Shown in pieces: positions 1 to 9,226 of a DNA stretch of 64,000 bases (position 1 is its first letter; each line of letters begins with the position of its first letter). A program made the position numbers and the translations under genes. Origin of the DNA: Haplosporangium gracile (taxonomy: Eukaryota > Mortierellomycota > Mortierellomycetes > Mortierellales > Mortierellaceae); NCBI GenBank assembly GCA_015499985.1, contig JAAAUF010000061.1, positions 1 through 64,000 on the forward strand, written 5' to 3'. The notes under the pieces are model-generated. The model saw only the letters and a program-made list of their open reading frames with translations. It had not been told where the DNA came from and ran no database searches.

Positions 1-2801
1 CTCCCTTTAACATAGAAATAAAGCCCGAATTACTTTTTCTTTCTTTCGTTCTTTTTTTCTTTCTTTCGTTCTTTTCTTCTTATCCCTCTCCCATTTCCAT
101 CCCTTCCCTTTCCGCATCTATTATCGGGCTTGACATAAATGGTCACATAAATACAACTTTTTGACCATTAATGTCAAAAAGTGCGATTCATTGAATCACT
201 TTTTCTAAGCACTGTAAATAGAGCCCCTGTGACCTTCATTGTCTGGAAACGGGCAAACTTTAGGCCTTGTGTCGGGAGATCTTGGTTGCGGTCGAGGTCT
301 TACGGCAGGTGTCCAGAGGTTGTTCACTATGTGCAGAATATCCCGCTCTCAACACTATCGTCAAAACCACTGGTGAAATCGTTGCCTTCTCCCTTGGCGG
401 CCATGTTTTGAAATAGATGGGGACGGCTCAAAGTTGAGAGGCGGTTACATCCCGTGTGCTTATTGAGCTTGAGGTGACTCTGTCTGTTGCACTTTCTACC
501 TTAAATTGTTCTCCTTTTAATGCGTGTTATCGATAGTCACCGCCAGTGCGGAACAACAACACACAAAAAATTGTTTTGGAGGCGTTCACTTTGGGTTCGA
601 CCGAGTTGGTCTTTTTTTTTTTTGGTCCCGTTGGGTGCGAATGAGTATCGAAAGAGCAGAGCTAGAAATCCTTTTTTTTTTAGCCACCCCCAATCTCCAG
701 GCCTCCTTTTTTGGCGCGAACATCGTGGCCGTTGTTTGTTTGATCAGACAAAACACAAAATGAAAAGAAAAAAGGGCGGGACTTCGAAATTGGCTCTCTA
801 CAAAGTGGACAATGGTTCCTCTTTCCCTTCTCTCCTTTTTTACACCCTTCCTTGACTTTTCCTTCACCTTATTTTATTGTCAGCCACTTTACGCGCACAC
901 ACCGGCACCTCATCACCTTCTTCACATTCACGCCGCCATCAAATCAACACACATACCCTTCTCACCCCGCTATAAATAGGAGTCTCTGTATTGTCCCAGA
1001 AGGCAAGAAGAGCGACCTGTTACTAAGATAAGTAGAGCAACGACACATAGACAATGATGACCCTAAAAATCTGCATACTGTAGTAGAAATGAATAAAGGT
1101 AAAGTATAATGTTGCTATCAGCAACTTGGTGCAACTGTGCGAGGAGTTTCCGGTGATGTAAAAGACTGCGTCTTCAGTCCTGCATATAACTTTCTGACGC
1201 CTCTGAAGACAAAGCTTCGTGAAAAAATAAATAAATAAATATGTTTATTTTTAACTAATCCAGTTCCTTGATATAGAGCTGCTGAGCATTGACGGATTGA
1301 AGTCAATCATGGTGACATGGTCCTCAGATAAAGATGTGCGTGAGAGAGTCGTACATACTCCGGACATGTCCTTGACAATGCGATTAGCGTACGATTAGGA
1401 GCTAGAGGTGTCGTACGAGCACTCTGTCTTTTAAGCATGAGCTGGTGTAAGAGTTGAACAATTGCGTTATGTTAGGATAAAAAACAAGTTGCAAAAAAAA
1501 GTAATAGGATTCTGCAGCAGACCGCATTAGCCAGCTCGACAAATGCGATCGAGGGAGCATTACCTAATTGAGAGTGGAGAGCACGACCCCTCCTCTTATG
1601 CATTTCAATGACACTTTTTGGTAGGTCTGCGTGTAATTCTCATAGAGATTGCTGGCATAGTTGTCACTTCGTATCAATCTACAAAAGGCAAAAGGTGAGC
1701 GGGTGCACCTTTTTCCTCATCAGTCGTCTGGTCTGTGCACACTCATGCTTTGCTTCCATCCTTCTTGTTCATCCTTGTTGACATGCACCACAACTCGCTT
1801 TGCATGACCTCGAGCTGAAGCTACCAGTGATCAACAACTCTTGTTCTCTTATCTAGGGGAGACGGCAATACTATTGCACAAGCAACTACAAAAAAAGCAA
1901 CGACACTTCTACAAAAACACCAATAGCAACGTTCTTGATCTCCTTGTGCGCCACCCTGATCTTTATTTTTTTCAAACCCAGTGTCTCCAGATTGATAGTC
2001 ATCCTGGTAAGGCCCACAACTTAAATTAGCGGCAACAGGGATCGAAAAGCATAACCGCCACCTTGCGTCTTGTCAACCAATGGACCTTTTCTCATTTTCG
2101 TCCTCCTTTTTGATGTGTGCCGCTGTCGTTCAGGGACATCGTAGTTGTTTGTTCTTAGTAGTTCTCAGGAACAAGAGTGAATTATGCTATCATTGTCAAT
2201 AGTCGTGGTGGATTGCTTGTTTTTGTTTGACCCTTGGATATCGAATGCCATAAATATGTCCTCCTTTCTAACGTGCTCCACTTTGATGATCAAACTGAAA
2301 CACATGAATTTAGCACGGCTATTTCATACTTTTTTCAGCCCCATGCTATCTCAAGATTAAGACCACAAGCCCTCATTTTTCCTTCACCATCATGAGGATC
2401 TGCCTTTTAAATGCCATAAAACCCCATCTTTATCTTTATTTCGATTTATTTTGTATTTTTAAAAAATTCAAAGAAAGAACCAGCTCAGCTAAAAAACACT
2501 CCTTCTCAAATGTTTTTCTTCTGTTGCGGTGTCAAAAGAGTGAGTGTTTGTGCAATACCCATAACAAAAGCTTGTTATTTTTTTCATTGCATTGCCGTCA
2601 TATGTCGTATAAGTCAGAGAACATGTCCCTGGACTTAAACTTGAGATAAAATAAGGTTAAAAAGAACACAAAAAAGCCGTGCGAAATCAAAGTGGAGCAC
2701 GTTATTCTCCACTGTTCTTCAATCAACTACAGTAGCTCCCTCACACTCACATACTCGCATCCAACTCGCTCTTCACCCGCTCTTGTACCTTCACGCGCGT
2801 A
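1..2801. other. Non-coding region, no gene recognised
   Basis: No open frame here looks coding: the longest stretches are short, lack plausible ATG starts or are T/A-rich. A TATA-like element (TATAAATAGG) sits at 970-979 but no convincing ORF follows it. A small perfect hairpin (GTTGCT-atc-AGCAAC) lies at 1111-1125. Bases 31-75 contain two copies of a TTTCTTTCTTTCGTTC-type pyrimidine repeat. The right end is presumably the former promoter of the aspartic protease locus. A distant non-coding RNA cannot be excluded. Confidence 0.6.
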
Positions 2802-4073
2802 ATGGAAATTTTCGCTCACGTTTCCTTGGCTGGAGCAGCTTCAATTGTGGTCAATGCTCTGCCTATCGTCGTTAACAATCGCACTGCCTTTGCTGACCCG
2901 CTGACACGCAACCCCGACGCTCAAGCTCAGATCGCAAAGTTGAACCGCCGATACCCCGGCCTAAACGTCCTTGCAGCTTTCGCTGGAAGGGTCCCTCTGG
3001 TCAATGTCCATCCTGACCTCGAGTATTTTGGTCCCCTTTCAGTCGGCACACCTGCAAAGTTCCTCAAGCTCAACTTTGACACCGTATGTGAATTACTCTA
3101 CTATTTGTAGCTATATATAAATATCGAAAGAGATAGGCTGAAAAAGACTGATCACCTATATCAATCGTCGTTTTACGAATAAGGATCGCCGGATATCTGG
3201 TTTCCTTTGAGCACTTGCACCACTGCTGCTTGCAAAAAGCACACACGCTTCGATGCAGCCCAGTCATCGACCTACCAAGAGGACGGGCGCAAATGGAACA
3301 TTAGTTACGGCGATGGATTGACAGCCTTTGGCTTTCTTGGCTCTGATATGGTGGAGGTTGGTGGTATCCAGGTCCGCCAGACCATTGGTCTTGCCACCGC
3401 CGAGTTTGCTCAGTTTGGATCGCCTCCCGATGATGGTTTGTTCGGTCTTGGATTCAACACCATCGAGTCTGTCAGAGGGGTCAAGACGGCCCTTGACAAT
3501 GCCATTGCGGCCAATCTACTTACTCAGCCTGTGGTGTCGGTCATTTTGCCTTCGGAACATCTGTTCAAAGGCAAGGGGGGCGAGTACCCCTTTGGTGGGA
3601 TCTACTCGTCAAAGTTCACAGGTTCCTTGACCTACATCCCTGTTACCCGAAAGGCGTACCGGCAGGTTGCGATCAAGGACACGCTCTACAACGGCCAGTC
3701 TCTTGAACAGAGTGCCGAGGGAATCATTGACACTGGTACTACCTTAGTAATTGTTGACGAGACTGCTACTCAGGCTATCCATGAGGGCATTGATGGAGTG
3801 CTGCACGATTCCGAGATGAGATGATTGGTTCCTTGCTCTGTCCGCAATGATAGCACGAACCGAGTCTCGTTCAGTATGGGTGGAGGTACTTTCCATGTCC
3901 CGTTGGTGGATCTTGCCTATCAGGAGGTTGGAAGTGGATATTGCTACTCGGGCATCCAGGGCGGGGAGTACGGATTGTGGATCCTGGGGGATGTCTTTAT
4001 CAAGAACAACCATTGCGTGTTTTCGCAGACTGCAAGCCCCAGTATTGGGGTTGCGCCCCTTGCCGTCAATTAG
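2802..4073 (+). pseudogene. Pepsin-like secreted aspartic protease, apparently inactivated
   Basis: The family is that of A1 aspartic endopeptidases (rhizopuspepsin-like), which are secreted or vacuolar. Exon 1 (2802-3083) gives a hydrophobic N-terminus, a propeptide-like segment and the start of the first active-site motif (FDT). The second exon resumes with the matching GSPDIW, the flap motif NISYGDG, and the second catalytic motif IDTGTT near 3727-3744. Two lesions are visible. First, the donor GTATGT at 3084 and the only nearby AG (3182-3183) give the wrong phase: the protein frame resumes at 3183, one base too early for a canonical acceptor. Second, an in-frame TGA at 3822-3824 interrupts the C-terminal lobe where relatives usually have Trp just before a VPC motif. 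The frame then continues to TAG at 4071-4073, with GDVFIKNNHCVF intact. A single TGG-to-TGA change would explain the stop. Sequencing error or unusual splicing are alternatives. Confidence 0.75.
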
Positions 4074-4645
4074 CAGATAGCGTTTATTTAGTTTTAGTTT
4101 TGTACCTTTAAATGTAAGAATGACGACAAGAACAAGAGGGAGTAAAACACGCATGCACACAATGCTCTCTATCAAGATCACCGTAGTAAGTGTGAGTCAA
4201 GCAATTGAGAAAAGGAAAAAAGATGGTGGCGTTCGTGTTGTTTAAATTGAATTTGTGTAGGATTGAATTGAACCTTGTCGGCCAATCATTCTTGGTTATG
4301 CGGTCATTGGTTTTTTAGTCGTGGGTTTTCCGTGGGGCCTGTCGGGGATTTTCTAATAACATAGTGCTCAATCCAGAATGAGAGAGAGGGAGAGGGAGAG
4401 AGGGAGAAAGGAGGGGGGGGGGGGGGGAATGGTGATTGATAACAAAGGACAAAAAAGAGTCGAGTCATAACATTTTTTTCTTGTTCGTTTTTTTCTGTTA
4501 TCGCACGTCTACTCTTTTTCTTCTTTCTTTGCTTCTTCACATCATCCCCCCCCCCTTTTTTTTTCTTTCCTTCCTCTCTTTTCTTATTTACTCTATTCAA
4601 CAATCAGCAACCACCCAACCCGACAACTTGAAATCAGACTTCACA
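4074..4645 (+). promoter_or_regulatory. HIS1 upstream region
   Basis: This is a gene-free stretch between the protease remnant and HIS1. It contains a TGAGTCA at 4193-4199 and GAGTCAT (reverse complement ATGACTC) at 4462-4468, both Gcn4/CpcA-type half or full sites. A run of 15 G lies at 4413-4427 and a run of 10 C at 4546-4555. The last 130 bases before the ATG are CT-rich on the coding strand, typical of fungal leaders. Factor binding is inferred from the motif only. Confidence 0.5.
4413..4427 (+). repeat. G15 homopolymer upstream of HIS1
   Basis: Fifteen consecutive G lie about 220 bases before the HIS1 start, preceded by a GA-rich stretch. A C10 run at 4546-4555 lies downstream on the same strand and could pair with it. 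This is a likely site of polymerase slippage. Confidence 0.9.
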
Positions 4646-6144
4646 ATGGAACTCATTAAGGATCTTCCCGACCGCCTTCTCTTCGCCATTCCCAAGAAGG
4701 GCCGTCTCCACAGCGCCTGTCTCTCCCTTCTCGAGGGCGCCGACATTCAGTTCCACCGCAAGAACCGCCTCGACATCGCCCTTGTCAAGAACCTCCCCAT
4801 CGCCCTCGTCTTCCTTCCCGCTGGCGACATTGCCAAATTCGTCGGCGAGGGTAACGTCGACCTCGGTATCACCGGTCAGGACATGGTCGCCGAGGCTGAG
4901 GCCCAGGACAAGGTCACGGAGATCCTCGAGCTGGGCTTTGGCAAGTGCAGACTCTGTGTCCAAGTCCCCATCAAAGGTGGCGCTGCCTCTGTCGATGATC
5001 TTGTCGGAAAGAGAATCGCTACCAGCTTTGAGGGCATTTCCAAAAAGTTCTTTGACGACATTGATAGCAAGGTTGCTGCTGCCAACGGAACTGCTGGAAC
5101 CGACGCGCAAAAGAAGACTGAACTCATTTTTGTCAGTGGATCTGTCGAAGCCGCCTGTGCTCTTGGACTCGCCGACGGCATTGGTAAGTCTTTCATCGAT
5201 TATTTTCGTCCATTGTTTGTTAGTTTACTTATTTGTCTGTATTTTAGTGTGAGATGGACGAGCTGGTGTAGGGAATGAGTCAAATGTTAAAATGAAAACG
5301 AGAGGCGTAAGATACACATATATTAATTAGCGAGAAGTGAGAAAGAAGAGTAGAGCATGTATGAAAAAGAGCTGTGAGGGTGAGAAAAATAGACTGAGAA
5401 GGAGGTGAGTACGAGAGAGTAAAGAATTCGTGTGCAAAAAAACGATGGGGTACGTATGTGGTGGGAAAAGTGACAGAGGTGTTGTTCTCACCCTTCCCTC
5501 CCCCTGTGCACCCTTGTCGGGAACTCAATCGGACAATGATCACACCAAGTATCAGGGATGACTCAGCTCAGCCGAGGAACAACAACCAACACTATCGTGG
5601 GTACAACTTTTATTGGAGCATGCATGGATATACTGCTGCAAGGGATCAGGAGCAGAACAGGCTGGTTGGCTCTCAGATAACCACGGAACAACAAAGATTG
5701 ACATAAATACTAGATACTAACCCCTCGCCGCTATCACTCTCCTGCCCACATCTAATAGTCGATTTGGTCGAGTCAGGAGAGACGATGCAGGCTGCCGGAC
5801 TTCACGATATTATTACTATCCTCTCCTCACAGGCTGTTCTCATCGCATCTAAAAAGCCATCGCACCCCGACTTGGTTCAGACCATTGCTGGACGGATAAA
5901 GGGAGTCATCGCCGCCCAAAAGTACGTCTACATCAACTACAACGTCGAGCGTAAGCACCTCAAGGAGGCCTCAATCATCACCCCCGGTCGTCAGGCTCCC
6001 ACGGTCTCTCCTCTCGAGAACCCAGAATGGGTCGCCGTCAGCTCCATGGTCCTCAAGAACAATGTTGCTCAGACCATGGACGATTTGGAGGCCATTGGTG
6101 CCTGCGATATCCTCTTGTTTGCCATCCAGAACTGCCGCGTGTAA
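4646..6144 (+). CDS. HIS1: ATP phosphoribosyltransferase (histidine biosynthesis, step 1)
   Basis: The enzyme condenses ATP and PRPP to phosphoribosyl-ATP, the first and committed step of histidine synthesis, in the cytosol. The model is join(4646-5183, 5759-6144), 307 aa, close to the roughly 300 aa of yeast His1. The catalytic HisG fold covers about residues 10-205: it starts LLFAIPKKGRL, has DLGITGQDM near residue 75, and the PRPP-binding segment DLVESGETMQAAGL just after the splice at residue 180. The C-terminal regulatory ACT-like domain of the long-form enzyme covers about 210-305 (VSSMVLKNNVAQTMDDL). The single intron (5184-5758, GTAAGT...TAG, phase 1) has a TACTAAC branch site near 5715. 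It is unusually long for this window and carries two perfect TGA(C/G)TCA sites. The start is the first ATG in frame, after TCACA. It is convergent with the TEA gene. Confidence 0.97.
5276..5282. promoter_or_regulatory. Gcn4/AP-1-type site in HIS1 intron
   Basis: TGAGTCA, a perfect palindromic bZIP core, lies 92 bases into the HIS1 intron. In fungi the general amino-acid control activator (Gcn4/CpcA) binds TGA(C/G)TCA. Binding here is inference. Confidence 0.4.
5559..5565. promoter_or_regulatory. Gcn4-type site in HIS1 intron
   Basis: TGACTCA, preceded by A (ATGACTCA), matches the optimal Gcn4 core and lies about 194 bases before the 3' splice site of the HIS1 intron. Together with the intronic TGAGTCA and the upstream sites it makes a cluster around a histidine gene. 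Binding is inference. Confidence 0.45.
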
Positions 6145-6541
6145 AATGCAACATACCCATGGCACTTCATTGAAAAGTAAATAAAACCTAAATCATGTTC
6201 TTATTGCATTTCATCGTTGTCGCTACCGAGTTGATCTGTTTGCTTAGATGGTGGGGGGGAGGAGGGAGAAAGAGCGAGAGGAACAGGAAATGATACAAAT
6301 GAGCCTCAAAGAGTGCTTCTGTATTTTTTCTTTCAACCATAAACGTGAGGCAATTCGTTGTTAACCAATGGTTTGATGTATGCAACATTTCTACGCGAGA
6401 ACATTATAATGCAAAACCAAGAAAGTTGGACAGCAACTGGAAGAACTTTATGAGATGAGAGCTACGGGTAGATACACTTAGTATGGTACAAGGAAGTGGC
6501 AAAGAACGAAAAAAAAAATGGAACAAAAGTGACAAGGAGAG
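6145..6541. terminator. Convergent 3' region between HIS1 and the TEA gene
   Basis: HIS1 (+) and the TEA factor (-) end tail to tail here, about 400 bases apart. AATAAA at 6180-6185, some 36 bases after the HIS1 stop, is a plausible polyadenylation signal. No coding potential was seen in the remainder. Confidence 0.5.
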
Positions 6542-9226
6542 TTAACAAACAAGAGATTCCAACATGTCTGATTCATCGGCGATAAAATAAGCCTCAACAT
6601 CGCCTTGTCCGCGCTCAAAGTCAAAGGCCATGACGAGAAGCGGCGCGGGATTCTCAAACCGAGTGTCCTTGTCTTCAAAGACCTGGACGACCGAGAGGTT
6701 GGTGAGCGCAATGTCGATCTCGCCCCAGGTCGTCAGCCCACGGATACCATTGAGAAAGGCACCAAAGAACTGGTTGACAAACTCGAAGTTGTAGACGAAC
6801 TTATTGTCGACCACAGCGGATTGCTTGAGCTCCTTGGCCTCGAGAACCTTGCTCCCAAAGGAATATATAGAGGTTGTGCATTCGACTAATCGACCCTCGG
6901 TCGAATCAAATAGCGACGTGTTGCCAAAGACGCCGTTCAGACTCAGGTTCAGGTCCAACTTGATCTTGAAGAACAAAAACGTACACATAGTCTTTTGGTA
7001 GAGATCGTAAAGGGCCGGGAACTTTTCCTGGGGTAGTTGGTGGACGTTGATACTACCAAAAGACTGCTGACCAAGATCACGCGACTGTGCCAGGGAGTGC
7101 ATCTGCGGCACACCCGGGGTCATGTCCGAGATATACTCTGTAAATAGCCCAAAGACGCTTGGCCAGAAAGGATACGAGATCTCGGCCGTCAAATCTTCCA
7201 TCCCCGAATCCTCCCGACCAAAAGTTCTGCAAGCACCGGCCCCTATCGCGGACGTGTTAGATGTGCCATCCTCCGACCCAGACCCGGATGTGAAGGTCGT
7301 TGGGCTGCTCTTCCACTGTATGTCGTTGGAGAGCGACACGGCTGAGTCTGGAGTACCGCCACATTGCTGGTAAACAGAGCGGTCCGAGCTTTGGTGACGG
7401 TTAGGTGGAGGGACGAATGGACTTGTGAGAGCCTCGGAAAAGATGAACGACATGCTTTGGGTATGGCGAAGCTTTCTAGGACGCGTCTGACATGGCGAGC
7501 TCAGAGCAAGTGGCTGGCGATTGAAGCCAAATGACGGGATAGCCGTCATCGAGCTGCGCCGTTGGTCCAAGAGACGTGATCTGATCGGTGCTGTAGACGA
7601 TGTTGGAGACGCCTCGGGGCTCTCGCATGATGAAAGGTAGCCGGCCGCAGTGACATCGATCGTCAAATCGTCCTCGCCATCTCCACTATCCATTAGCAGC
7701 TTCATGACTATGGACAATAAATGATGTCGAGAGAGCTTTGATAAGTACAATAATTTTCTCCGCAATGTCCCAAAAGAAGAAGATCAAAGAGGAACGTATG
7801 TTGACTTACAAGCAGCGTCGCTCTTGCGTGTATTCTTGAGAACTTGGATGTGGGAAGAGACTTGCTTGCGAGTGCGGATCTTGTTGGTACGCTTAAAGAT
7901 GTAGTCAGCAAGGAGCTCGTTGCGGCCACATGGTTTGCCATCGACAAGGACCTTGCGACGTCCGAGTTTAGGGATGACCTCCAATGCTACAATGCAGAGA
8001 TGAAGAGTGCAAGTAAAAATCGCATGAGGACACAGGACGAAACGAATTTTCATAAAGTGGTAAGAACAGTCGTGTCGTTAAAGGTTACCTTCATAGAACA
8101 CGGTCTCGACATCTGGAGGCCAGACTTCCTCGCGATCATGTTTGCTAAGCTTATCCTTGGTCAGGCGGCGTCTCAAACTAGACTGTGTCCGCTGGGGTCC
8201 ACCGGAACTAAGGATCACACCGCCATTGGAATGAAGAGACAAGTGCCTTAGGGGAAACAACTGGTCTTGCTCAAGCTGTTTCTTGGTAGGAAGTTGTGTT
8301 GGAGGGGCGAGAATGGTAGTTAGGCTAGAAATTCCTTGCATTGGTAGGTTGATAAGTCCTGCTGTTGCTAAGTGACCTTGCGCCATCATGCCACTTTGTG
8401 ATTGTGGCGGATATTGTGGTCGTGGCTGTTGCTGTTGTTGTTGTTCAAAGAATTGCTCGAGTCCTGTTCTTGACAAGTCCAGTGAGCTAGTCTTATGATG
8501 GTGATGGTGGTGACTATGCGAGTGTGAGAATGAGGGTTGCGCTGAAAGTTGCTGATTCTGTTGCTGTTGCTGTAATAGTTGTTGCTGGAGAAGAGGATAG
8601 GAGCGGTGGTGTTGCTGAAGCAAGGGAGATACAAAGGGCGGTGGGGTATGGTGTTGGTGAGTAACTAGTGGTGGTTGATGTGCCTGACGACTGACACTGT
8701 GGCGCTTGACCATGTCGAGCTTTGATGCAGATGAAGTCTTCTTTTTACTGGTAGCAGGTGTGACAAGTTCCTTGTCAGCCACTGCTGTATCAGGACGCGT
8801 CGTAGTCGCGTCTGAGACAATAGTGGGCTCAGCCGTCATATCGAGCATCGTCAAGTCACTGACAAGGTCCGAAGAGGTTAATGCGCCAAAGAGGGATGAG
8901 GGTTGGGAAAGAGCTTGGGTGAAGTGGGATTCAGGAGTAGGTATTGTGGTGGAATGACTTGTACTGAGATGCGTTGGACTGAGGATGGCCTTGAAAACTT
9001 GTTGATGGAAGGCGTCATTGTTACTGGCAGTAAGATCCAGAGGTAATGGCATCAATTGAGCAGGTGAGGGAGTTTGAAAGAGATCAGAGTCGGAGGGGTT
9101 GGTAAGTTCCATGGAAGACGGTGTTGTAGATAGAAAAGAGGGAGAGGACGTAGAAGGAGGAAGGTCAAATGGGTGCAACATGTTGCCTGGATGGTCGGGG
9201 TATATTGTTGCAAACATGTTATCCAT
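6542..9226 (-). CDS. TEA/ATTS-domain transcription factor with TEAD-like C-terminal domain
   Basis: This is a DNA-binding regulator of the TEAD/Scalloped, Tec1 and AbaA family. The model is complement(6542-7707, 7810-7986, 8089-9226), 826 aa. The longer open frame upstream of 9226 has no ATG; ATG 9226 follows CAACAA and begins [12 protein letters not shown]. Residues 1-350 are disordered, rich in Ser/Thr, with Gln and His runs. The TEA domain spans about 362-455: [21 protein letters not shown], then [20 protein letters not shown] and the recognition-helix signature [14 protein letters not shown]. Both introns (102 nt each) interrupt or immediately follow it. Exon 3 ends in a beta-rich region (about 620-820) that parallels the animal TEAD YAP-binding domain: a KFP segment, a [10 protein letters not shown] strand, [24 protein letters not shown] and LLVMAFDFE. 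Regulation is probably complex given the long upstream region. The family is certain; the C-terminal homology is a judgement by eye. Confidence 0.92.

Noticed and set aside
580..605. GGGTTCGACC resembling a tRNA B-box
   Set aside because: The flanking bases do not form a T-stem or acceptor stem and there is no suitable A-box upstream.
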